64,000 bases of DNA. It comes from Dermacentor variabilis. Taxonomy: Eukaryota > Arthropoda > Arachnida > Ixodida > Ixodidae. The notes under the pieces are model-generated. The model worked only from the letters and a program-made list of their open reading frames with translations, made no database searches and was not told the DNA's origin. How positions within the stretch are numbered: position 1 is the stretch's first letter; the number at the start of each line of letters is the position of its first letter. Location: contig NC_134569.1 of the NCBI RefSeq assembly GCF_050947875.1, forward strand, positions 204,780,127 to 204,844,126, written 5' to 3'. This document shows, piece after piece, positions 23,660 through 33,271 of this stretch. The position numbers were made by a program, and so were the translations under genes.

Positions 23660-24560
23660 ACCTTATTTCTCTATAGCATTAAATGCGTTCTCTTGCCAAG
23701 AGCTCAGGGAACAAAGGACCTTGCAGTGTACTTCGATAGCTCTCTAGGTTTCTCGCCCCTCGTTCGAGATACGAGGCAGTGTGCGCTTCGAACGCTCGGG
23801 ACAGTATGTCGGGTGACGAGAGACTTCGAACAACCTGCGCCACTTGTAAATTTATATCAAAGGCGTGTGCGTTCCAGTTCCTGAGTACGCCTCCGTCGTT
23901 TGGTGCGGCTCCTGTGGGTCATATTGTGAACTTCTCGAAAGTGCGCGAAGAAGTTCCCTATTTGAACATGAATTCCGTCAAAAGCATTCCATCTCCAAAG
24001 AGCTAACACAGACACTTACGTTACTTACCCTCACCGGTAGACGCGACAAATCGGATGTCTTTCTTTTTCTCATTAAATTAATACATGGAAAAATCTGCTG
24101 CTTGCATTTGCTTTCTAATGTTCGTTTTTACAGTCTGCAGAAAAACACAAAAAAAGAACAGCGCACCTTTCAGCCTTCCCATATTCGTGACCCTCTATCT
24201 AGAGTACAAGCGACATACAACGCCCACTCAGAGTGGCTGGATATCTCCGTACCTGATTTTAATACTTTCCGCAAATAGTTGCCGAGGAATTTCCATAACT
24301 GAACAAACAACTCGCATATCTGTTGTGTGTTCGGTCATTCTGTAATCATATTCTGTTTGTCCACTTTTACTTTGCATTCCCTTCGCACACACATTTTATG
24401 CTGTGTTAAAATCTATATTTGCCAAATTATTTTTTTTTATGTGTGCTTGCGTGTGTATGTGCGTGGGCCTGCACTGTTTTAACTGTGCATTTTATTACGC
24501 CGAGTGCGCCAGCACCAAGACCCTTGAGGTTGTTTCTGGGCACATTAATGAACACCTTTG

Positions 24561-24590
<30 letters not shown>
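23660..24590 (+). pseudogene. LINE 3' fragment (RT C-terminus) with (TGAT)n tail
   Basis: Two frames combine to give the C-terminal part of a non-LTR ORF2: TKDLAVYFDSSLGFSPLV, then EYASVVW near 23885, then LTLTGRRDKSDVFLFLIKLI and HIRDPLSRVQATYN up to 24278. A frameshift lies near 23880 and another at ~24000. The 3' end, after ~300 bases of untranslated sequence, is a (TGAT)n tract at 24563-24590, a tail type seen in CR1/Jockey-like elements. The element is 5'-truncated. Confidence 0.8.
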
Positions 24591-24591
<1 letters not shown>

Positions 24592-24744
24592 TATCAACAT
24601 ATATAGAGCTCGACTGGTCATCCACCTTCACAGAGTGGAATGGCTCTGAATTTTTTTGCTTATGTTTCCCTTTTCGCGACAAATGTACCCCCCGCAATAA
24701 TGCCCTTGTTGCTCTGCAGGTAGTTGCATAACTATAAAAAAAAA

Positions 24745-25315
24745 AGTTTTGCGACTTCATAACGGGATATATGCACCGTGTCTCAGTTAAGATTGCTTGC
24801 TTGTAAAAAAAGTGTTCCAAAAGAAGTCGCAGTTCCTTGGTGTGGAATCTTGAAAATTTAAGTGAAAATGAAAAAAATATTCGGGACCCGTTTTGCGACT
24901 GCATCCAGCTGGCTCATTTAGTGCAATGGCGACATCGTGCTTTCCCAGCAGGCTGGCGCATCGTTCACCTACACAGGGAATGTTTCAGGCAGCAGATGTA
25001 ATTAGGGATCAGTGCCAGAAATAGGCTCCCCCGACTAGTCTTTGAAATCTTGCTGTACCCGCTCTCGCGTGCTTGCTACCTCAACGCTCGTCGTAGGAAT
25101 ACCGGATGCAGCAGCTCTGGATACTCAGGCTCAGCTCATTTTAAGGTTAAAAAGAGGGAAATGAGACACAGTCTAAGTCACTCTTCTTTACTACAGCAAG
25201 AAGAAAGAGTTCAGAATTCAATATGAGTGTGACCTTTATTTTATTTTAATATTAGAACGAGACGCGTCGTTGGAAGGACCATATATATGGGTATTTAAAT
25301 AGGCTCAATTTGCTA
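24745..25315 (-). repeat. Unclassified dispersed repeat, copy B (uninterrupted)
   Basis: In minus orientation this segment aligns with 13572-14081 followed by 18958-19065 of copy A. The agreement by eye is good, with several short gaps and clear substitutions. It shows what copy A looked like before LINE insertion. Confidence 0.75.
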
Positions 25316-25319
25316 ATCT

Positions 25320-26145
25320 AAAACACATAGCGTAATATATATTTGCAGTACCATATCTGCCAGTCCTGGTTCTATGAAATTGACCAGTAATGTCTTTGTC
25401 ATCAATTTTTGACGCCTGAGGGTGCGCAGGTATATAAAATATGAAGTGTGTCTTCTGAAATAATATAGTTGCGAGTGCAGCGAGTGTCGTGCATTTTTGT
25501 GTGTCTTCGCCGCGTCCGTGTCAGTGCGCTGCTTCTCTAGGAAGGTATGATGATGGAATTGTCATAAAAATTGACAGTGACAGTTAAAAAAATGATCTCT
25601 GTAATGCTCATATTTTCGCTATTTGCAATTTAGACATTTCTGGTATTTTTTAATGAAATAAATAGGTGGTCTAGTTGCATACTTTTCTCTAGTTTGCGAG
25701 AAACTTTCCGAAAGTTTGTCAGAAATAATTTCAGCTTGATCGCCCTAGCTAAAATGCCCCCCCCCCCCCCCCCCGGCACCCCGATCACAAAAAACAAAGA
25801 GCCCTCATTTCCGGCTCGCTCAGACGCAACAGCACTAGGTGTATATTTACCGAAATATTCTTGGTGGGGTACAATGGGTCAACCTTACGGACTTCAAATC
25901 TGTACAATCTCCAAGTCGTTAAAACGCTCTTTTCCATCTTTAGTGACATACAATCTAAGTCTTTTTTTTTTTTTTGCGAGAAATTCGTGCTAAGTTCAGC
26001 AAAACGAAGGTTGATCTCTTCACAGAGACATATTCCCACGTCATATAAAAATCTCGCTGAAAACTGCAAGCAGTCGAGACCCCCGTTCAGTCTGTCCTTA
26101 TCTGAACACACCACGGAGTTTGTGCATGAGGACATTACACAGTTT
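25320..26145. other. Unassigned DNA with C and T homopolymers
   Basis: A poly-C run lies at ~25757-25775 and a poly-T run near 25962. Open frames over 25694-26148 overlap on both strands and lack domains. Confidence 0.4.
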
Positions 26146-26149
26146 TAGA

Positions 26150-26205
26150 TAAAGGGGATGCCAAGCGTTGGGGCCACTTAATCTAAAGCTCTCTATTGCC
26201 TTGTC
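26150..26205 (-). repeat. Short GC-hairpin dispersed repeat, copy 3
   Basis: On the minus strand GAGAGCTTTAGATTAAGTGG followed by CCCCAACGCTTGGC resembles the hairpins at 852 and 1515, though the GC blocks are eroded. Confidence 0.35.
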
Positions 26206-26209
26206 TCTG

Positions 26210-27145
26210 TTATCGCCCTACTGGCGCTATGGGGTCAACCATGCACTCCCAGAATAGCGCCAAAGTTTGTGTTCTTGTCGAATTCAAGCTGGAGCCCAGG
26301 GTGCCGCCAAATATCGCGCAGCCGGCATTCATCCCTGCAGCCAGTTTCGCTGCACGGGGTGCAAGGAAGCCCATTGCTGCGATTTAGTTTCAATGGTGCT
26401 CGCCGCGCATGCCTACTGTATTGTTTTCAAGTCAACCTGCGATGACTAAGGCGGGGCGGAAAGAACGCTATAACTGCGGCGGGAACTCAGCCTTCAGTGG
26501 CTCATTCATGAATCAATGCTCAAGCGAAACACGGCGACAGAAAGTTGCGACATAAGCTTTGCGCCTCAGGCAACCACCGGAAACGGGCATGCGTGTTTTT
26601 GTCATCCTGGTAATATGTTTACATCTCGGACGAGCGCAGTAGACCATTTCGCACTCGGTCAAGGCCGCGTGCTGATATGGCAGGCACACTGTGTGACATT
26701 GACTCTCGCGCGTATTTACTCAGAGGCCTACACGCTTGCGGAATTTTCTGGATTCATTCCAAGATCGCAAACAACCGGGCAGACTCGCAGCTAAGAACAG
26801 TGTGTGATGAATGCACAGATGGGGCTGTTTTCTGCTAGCATAGCGGACAAGCCACTGACGCTTCCAGGCATTACAATACACACTGGCGAAAATCAATCTG
26901 GCAAAAATCTGGAATGTGCTGGAGGTAGTTTCGCCAAAGTGAAAGTTTTTCATCCATCCAAAAGTACCTCGAAGCTGCAATCAAAACTCATGAAATCTCT
27001 CAGAAATAAAAATTTGAAGCAAGACAGAAAGAAAGCACTGGATATTCTTTACGACTTCGAGATACCCTCGGATGGACGACAATATTTCGCTCACACAGAA
27101 AGCACACTGCGCTGTTTCTGTGAGAGAGCGGTCTTATTTGCATCG
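26210..27145. other. Unassigned DNA with open frames of unknown status
   Basis: A plus-strand frame from 26804 runs ~110 codons before entering the palindrome at 27151. It has a Lys-rich region (LQSKLMKSLRNKNLKQDRKK) but no domain that I recognise. Its last part is palindrome sequence, so the frame as a whole is doubtful. Confidence 0.3.
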
Positions 27146-27153
27146 AAGATGTA

Positions 27154-27765
27154 CTATCAGCGTCAAATGAAACTTGAACGGCGGAGTGCGTGGCCCAAGT
27201 ATACGTTAAGATATGGTGCGCGCCGTCCAGTCATCACCATTCACAGGCGCGCACATCCAGTTTGACCCCATTGCGCGATCCCCCTCTAGTGAGATAATTT
27301 CGCTTCTGTTCTGGTTCTTACATTTGTAAGGGAGAAAACGAAAAATAAAAATGAAGCTAAAATATTGCAGTTTATGGCGAGTCTTGTCGCACAGATCGCC
27401 GAAACCACAAGTGCTGTCGGCGCGAACAGCGGTATCCGCGCGGGCGAATATACCTTGCGATGACGGTGCAAACTGCACCACGCGCATCGCTGTTCGCGCC
27501 GAAAGCACTTGCGGTTTCGGTGATCTGTGCGACAAGACTCGCCATAAACTGCAATATTTTAGCTTCATTTTTATTTTTCATTTTCTTCCTTCCAAGTGTA
27601 AGAACCAGAACAGGAGCCAAATTATCTCACTAGAGGGGGATCGCGCAGTGCGGCCAAACCGGATGTGCGCGCCTGTCAATGGTGATGACTGGACGGCGCG
27701 CACTATATCTTCACTTATGCTCGGGCCACGCTCTCCGCTGTTCAAGTTTCATTTGACGCTGATAG
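27154..27765. mobile_element. 612-bp palindromic element with TA flanks
   Basis: Two 281-bp arms, 27151-27431 and 27488-27768, are reverse complements with scattered mismatches and no gaps, separated by a 56-bp loop. The outermost paired bases are GTACTATCAG/CTGATAGTAC, so TA flanks CTATCAGCGTCAAATGAAAC at both ends, as with TA-targeting MITEs. Near-identical proteins predicted from the two strands are a consequence of the symmetry and not genes. A transcript would fold into a long hairpin, so small-RNA production is a plausible but unproven consequence. Confidence 0.85.
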
Positions 27766-27769
27766 TACT

Positions 27770-28370
27770 TTTTCAGAGCCCTGGCGTCCCTAAAGCTTTT
27801 GCGAATAGAACAATGTTTTATTTGATCGTATTTGATTTGTAGCGTTCTTCTCTTGCGAGTCAGGCATGCGTGCGGACCAGACAGCTGAAGAGGGCGATAA
27901 AATCAACGATAGATAAATATAGTCGGAAGCCTTTTTCTTGTGCGTCGTCCCTACCGAGTAATAATATTTAACATGCATGCCGAATTTAGCCTTACCTCAA
28001 GGGAAAAGAATTACACAAGGGAAAGCTGCTCAGTCCGAATTTAAGACATCGCAATTAATGATTGCTTAAAAACAAAGCTAGTCTTCTAACCAAACGGGCG
28101 TAAATAGTGTTGCGTGCTGAAAGCGCCTTATGGACGGGTTTTTCGGGAATACTTATTGGATTATTTATGAAAAGCATGCTTTGCATGAGCCATGTTTACG
28201 CACTCATCCAATATGGAAAGATGCATGTTGAAATCATGAACTTTAGTTCCCGCCTTGCTTTTAGAGTCAAAGGCCCTAGCGTGGCGGTAATTTCTTGGCT
28301 TGGTTACATCTCTCACTATGATCAAATAATTTAGGAAGCGCAGTAACGCGGTGTACTTGTTTGGAAAGCA
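27770..28370. other. Unassigned DNA
   Basis: No gene or repeat recognised between the palindrome and the next MITE. Confidence 0.4.
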
Positions 28371-28374
28371 AGTA

Positions 28375-28645
28375 CACTCTTAAACAAAATTACACCCTCT
28401 GGGTCTTGCTAAAGAACAATAATCGTCATTTGTCTTGTCCGCATTTGCTTCCTTTAATGCCGGAAGCCCGGTACTTCCATGTCACGAATGTTATGTCATG
28501 TTATCAACATGAGAGATAATTTTCGACAAGAAAGTAGTGAGCGCAGAGTTTTCAAAAAAGGAAACGCAAGCAAGACAGATCATGTATATTCTAGGGTGGC
28601 AAATAAAGGGTGGCACCTCAAACGGTGTACATTTGTTTAAGAGTG
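28375..28645. mobile_element. TA-flanked MITE with CACTCTTAAACAAA ends
   Basis: The left end CACTCTTAAACAAAATTACACC and right end (reverse complement CACTCTTAAACAAATGTACACC) match over ~19 of 22 bases, and each is bounded outside by TA (28373-28374 and 28646-28647). The interior (~230 bp) is non-coding. This is the layout of a Tc1/mariner-related MITE; no autonomous partner is visible in the window. Confidence 0.75.
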
Positions 28646-28699
28646 TAGCACCACGGATAAAGAAAAAAAAAAGAAGTGTAGGCAGGAGCAATGCGTACA

Positions 28700-30140
28700 T
28701 TTATAAGCTGGTATAAACCCTTCTCGTAATTCAGTCTGGCGACACCGACCCAGGAGGCTCTTCCGTGCTGTTACTATATTACTCTATGGCCTGTCCGCCA
28801 TTACTTGGTCATGTGCGTGTGGGATGCTGTGTTCGCTGGTCGCTTCGCCGGGGAGCGCAGCGGCAGGATGCCTTGGTTCAAAAGCCGCGCTTTATCATAC
28901 CGAAAAGCCTTGAAATAGGCAAAATAGAAACGTATCAAACGTCTACAAGCGCCGGAAACCACAATGCACAACGCAGCCATAACCTCGTCGCAGAAAGCTT
29001 TGTCCAATGCTCGACGTTTGAAACACGCCCTTTCACAACGCAGTAAGTAAGTATCTTCGCTATCCTTTTCTTCTCGCTTCCTTTGTGGCGTTTTTGTTAT
29101 ACGATACAACGACCGTTCATAAGACACACAAACTGATTCACCCGCGTGTGCAAAGTGTTTTGCCGTGCGGAAGGATAACGTGTAGCTCCATATGACAGAT
29201 GTGATGCCTCTTTGCGTTTATTATGGTAATTGCAGAACTCAATTCAGCGTTCATACTTCGATGCAGTGATTCCACGCGGGTGCGCGTACGCCCGAAGTGC
29301 TTCAGGAGCCAAAAGAAGACTACAACACCTTATGTCGTGTCCGACGATGGTATTTTGAAAGAGTGTGCATGCGAATGCTCAGCCATATATGATGGCTTAA
29401 GTCACCATCTTATTTTTTATTTTTTATTTGAGAAATACTGCCTGCCTTCAGAGAAGGCCGTGGGCAGCAGGGGACAGTACATATGAAGCAATGATCAAAA
29501 ATAACAAGACAAGAAGACATTACACAAGGCTCGCACCACGCACAGAAAAGCAGCGAGAGACCGATAGTTTGCACGTCGCTTACATACAAATCCGTGCTAC
29601 AGATATAAAACTGTGCACTGATACATTGACAGAGTGCTTGACAAGGAAAAAAAAATAGATAAGATTACGAACCATTCAAGCTGCCAATACGCGTCGCACG
29701 ATATGACAAACTGCTGTAATTCATTTATCGAAGCATTTTGCGAGAGAACCATGGCATATGTGGCGAGATGATGAGTGTTGCTGAAAATCGAAGGCTGATG
29801 GAAGAATTATAAAGCACTTAAGAATGACTGTATGGTGGGTTTCTCGACAATGTGTGCACTGAGCCGGTTCCAGTCTGTCTCGAATAGTTCGCGGACTGTT
29901 GAAAGTCCTTGTGCTGCTTGTTGATAACGCGTATGTGGGGGCTCCGCCGGAAATGTTATATACGGAACTGACACAAATCTGGAGGAGGCCCCGGGGGCAG
30001 AAAATACCGGCTTCTAGCGTCGACTATATTGACTGGGGAGCGGCGCGTCTAGACGGTCTACCTTACCCGCCCTAATCGCAACTTTATGAAGTCAGGAAAA
30101 AGGCCAAGGAGCGAAGATGTTCAGAAAGCTGCGAGGCAGC
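28700..30140. other. Unassigned DNA
   Basis: Open frames at 28765-29046 (+), 28801-29127 (-) and 29223-29658 (+) overlap or lack motifs. Nothing could be supported. Confidence 0.35.
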
Positions 30141-30143
30141 AAT

Positions 30144-30163
30144 ACATGGCTTGCAATGACGTA
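30144..30163 (+). repeat. Left terminal inverted repeat of the ISL2EU-type element
   Basis: ACATGGCTTGCAATGACGTA, preceded by AT; pairs with the right end at 35506-35526. It lies 117 bases upstream of the transposase ATG, leaving room only for a compact promoter. Confidence 0.8.
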
Positions 30164-30260
30164 ACTTCCCGCAAACGCGGGTTAGTTTTCCGGCATAGTG
30201 GAGCACCGCGCGAAAACGGCAACCACGCTGTCAGCCGTATGCGAACGGCACTGTTTCGCA

Positions 30261-32239
30261 ATGGCTATTTGCGCAGTTGTTGGATGTTGTAATCGCAGCA
30301 AAATCAGCTCGAGGAAGGAGTCGCCAAACACGAACATTTTTCGGCTTCCGAAGGTTGTGGAATGACAAAGCGGGAGGCACTTAGCTTCAAGCGGCGCAGC
30401 CTGTGAATTGCGCGTATCAATCCCGCCGATCTCAAGGGCGATCTCCCAAACATTCGAGTGTGCGGTGACACTGCGCTAGTATTACATAAGGCGCGCTTAA
30501 CACTATGCTAGAATCGCGGTTGTTTGCATTTGTAGGTCCAAGCTCTGTGAAGAAAAGAACCCGGGCTGGGTGCCAACACTTTTGCTAGATCACAAAGCAA
30601 AGGATGAGGACACTACGCGCTACGAGCGTGCTGCAAGGCGGTGGTCCAGACGAATGATTCCCGAGGTCGACGCGGAAACCGCTGCACCGGCAAGGGCTTC
30701 TGGAGCCACTGCAACGCCACCACAAAACCACAGCGACGCCGGCGACGCCGGCACATACGCAGAAGACAGCTCGCCGCTGCCTGCGAGCTGAATGTGAAGT
30801 CCAGGCTGCCGAAAATGAATCAGGCCAGTAAATCCATTGCTTCCTTGTTTAAGTCTCAGAGGCAGATCTCGTTCCTTCTGGATTTTTGTTTGGTGTGTTT
30901 ACATCGCTGTCATGAAACGTCCGCATGCTGGCGAACCATTCTGCTTTGATCTCTAAGTTTGTACTGTTCATTTCAGGAATTTCTGCGTAGGCAGAGATGA
31001 CTATGACAGATGACCATGACATTGCAGCATTGGAGCAACAGTGCACTGGACTAAATGATAACATGTATGCCCTGCGTGCTCAGATGGGCCAACTAAATTG
31101 GACTGAGGCAGCGTTCAGGGAGAGTAAAGCCAAGATTGTCTACTACACAGGGGTGGCAAACTTTTATATTTTGTATGGCACATTTAACGTAGTGGATTGC
31201 TATGTGTCCCACACAGTGTGAACAACCGTCTATCAAAATTTCAATACTTTATTATATTTCTAATAAAGCTGAAGCTGAATTTGCACAAAACTAACCGTTG
31301 GACTATTAGGGTTACAGAATGGGCACCAAGAGAAGGAAAATGAAATCGAGGACGACAAAAGACTAGATGGAGGGATGAAATTAGGAAATTCGCGGGCGCT
31401 AGTTGGAATCGGTTGGCGCAGGACAGGGGTAATTGGAGATCACAGGGAGGGGCCTTCGTCCTGCAGTGGGCATAATACAGGCTGATTACGATGATGATCA
31501 TGACTTTGGCTTCAGATTTGGAGTTTCGGAGGCCACAGTGTCGCGCATTTTTGATAAGTGGCGTACATTGCAGATTGTCGATTTATACCATAGAGTTCGT
31601 GGCCAAACCGAGTCTCAGTGCAACATACAATGCCGCAGGCTTTTATTTTTTATTCCTGTAGTGCAAATGTGGCGACAGTCATTGACTGTTTTGAAATAAG
31701 AATAGAGCGGCCATCATCTTATGAGGCAACAAAATGTGGTCGCAATACAAGCAGAGTAACACTGCTAAGTTTCGCATTGGCATTGCCCCTCAAGGTGTCG
31801 TCACTTTCATTTCGGAGGGTTTGGGAGGGCGCTGCACTGATAAGCATACCACAAAACATTGTGGCATTTTTGATAACCTGCGTCCTGGTGACGTTGTGCC
31901 TGTCGGCAGAGGCTTCAGTATCTCTGAGTGTCGGCTTCTATCGCGCGTGGCTGCATGTTCCAGCGTACGCTAAAGGCACAACACAACTGTCGGCAGAAAA
32001 AGCCTTGAACACCAGAAAACTCGCCAGCGTGCGGATTGATGTGGAGAGAGTGACTGGGCTTAGAAGGAATAAGTCGATCATCTTGAAAGGCACTTTCCCC
32101 ATTATGTTGCCCGCCGAGAACATAATGAAACACCGCCACTCGATATAATTGTCACTGTAGGCTGTGATTTGCCTAATTTTTGTCCATCAATTGTAGCAGA
32201 GCTAAGGGAAGTAACGGTGAATGGACTTCACCTACCTTA
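30261..32239 (+). pseudogene. THAP-HTH-DDE transposase (ISL2EU type), broken
   Basis: The ATG at 30261 opens a THAP zinc finger, MAICAVVGCCNRSK (first two zinc ligands Cys-x4-Cys). IFRLPK, LSFKRRSL, ADLKGDLPNIRVCGD and NPGWVPTL follow in several frames; the final C-x-x-H His is not intact. The middle region (31000-31275) has YYTGVANFYILYGTFN and SKFQYFIIFLIKLKLNL. After an inserted LINE tail comes a helix-turn-helix FGVSEATVSRIFDKW. The DDE domain shows VIDCFEIRIERPSS (first Asp), then LRPGDVVPVGRGF, where the usual catalytic Asp of the ADRG-like motif is Gly, and IDVERVTGL (Glu). The C-terminus continues to 32239 after a shift. Stops, frameshifts and the lost Asp mean it is inactive. Confidence 0.85.
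31287..31495 (+). mobile_element. 3' tail of an RTE-like LINE inside the transposase
   Basis: One frame reads WAPREGK, GRQKTRWRDEIRKFAG and WNRLAQDRGNWRSQG, then a stop after VLQWA. This is the ORF2 C-terminus typical of a widespread arthropod non-LTR family, and it is followed by a (GAT)n-like tail. It splits the transposase between LNLHKTN and FRFGVSEATV, so it inserted after the transposon. 5' truncation to ~200 bp is extreme. Confidence 0.8.
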
Positions 32240-32371
32240 GAGCTTCATTAGTGTGTACTGCTTTAACAAGCCTTTGCTCATACTATACTGTTCAATACTG
32301 TCGTTTTTCATTTTCATGTTTTTTTTCATTTGAACAATAACTGCACTTCTATAGACATGTATGCCGGAGGT

Positions 32372-33010
32372 GGATGATGATGCTGATGATGAAAACGTTT
32401 ATTGAGAGTGTGAGATGGCCATGGAGATACTATCGGTGGGGCCCGAACTCCTAGGCTCCACTGGCCTCGGCTGCCCGCCGGACTTGGCTCAGACGCGTCA
32501 TTTGCACCTCTGGGTCCGAGCTGGCGAGCTGTACCTCTCGCTGTTCCATACTGGGAGTTAATGGTTTACCTAGCTAATTATCTAGACTTCTGGGTTTCCT
32601 CACGCACCCCCACGAAATGTGGTAGAGTGTGGACCTACCTCTGCACCACGAACGAGCTGGGTATAGCGTAGGATGTAGCGTGTGTAACTTTAGTGAATTC
32701 AGATAGACGTTATCCTGTATCTTTCTAAGTTCGACAACCTCTTCCCCCGAGAGGGACTTGTGAGGAGTCCCGCATTTTTGACGCTCGAAGCACTGGCTTT
32801 TCAGCATTTCTGTAGCGCAAAATAGGATATTGCGGGGAGGGACCGTCCGGCGTTGCTCGGTTACAAAGTTCGCGAGCCAGCGCGTCCACCCTCTCGTTGC
32901 CCTCAAGCCCCGCGTGGCCCGGGCGCCAGAGCAAGCGGTGGTACCAGGTTGGCGTGGGTTCGAGCAGCCGCGCTGCTGCTGGCCACACGTGACCCATTTG
33001 TTCCGAACAG
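32372..33010 (-). mobile_element. 5'-truncated I-like LINE fragment (RNase H end)
   Basis: On the minus strand the fragment encodes the end of RNase H (LLWRPGHAGLEGNERVDALA) and the downstream LSGEEVVELRKIQ and TLYHISWGC motifs. It ends with AATAAACG and a (TCA)n-like tail at 32372-32400. It lies between the transposase and the nuclease of the ISL2EU-type element. A frameshift separates the two coding blocks near 32730. Confidence 0.82.
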
Positions 33011-33129
33011 AGAAATCTGGCTACATTATCGTGTAGTGCGAAAATCTCACAAGTGCCTTGCTGTTTCTTAAAGTGACAGCATAATGCCTCATTAAATATA
33101 ACACGCTTGTTTTGGATCTTGTGCGTTTG

Positions 33130-33135
33130 TTTATT
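33130..33135 (-). terminator. Poly(A) signal downstream of the nuclease remnant
   Basis: AATAAA on the minus strand, ~140 bases beyond the end of the YqaJ-like reading frame, is correctly placed to end its transcript. Confidence 0.4.
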
Positions 33136-33271
33136 TCCTAATTCAATTGATTACTGGTTATTCAAGAGACCAGCCCAACAGAATATTGCATGAATCCCAA
33201 GCGAACCAGTTCTCTTCGCCTTGCCTGCATTGTGGACAGTGCCACTTCTTTGCCTTTGGTGCGCGTGTGAT

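Noticed and set aside
27206..27842. Long open frames on opposite strands giving nearly the same protein
   Set aside because: They are the two arms of the palindrome read from either side; no domain is present and the frames exist only because of the symmetry.
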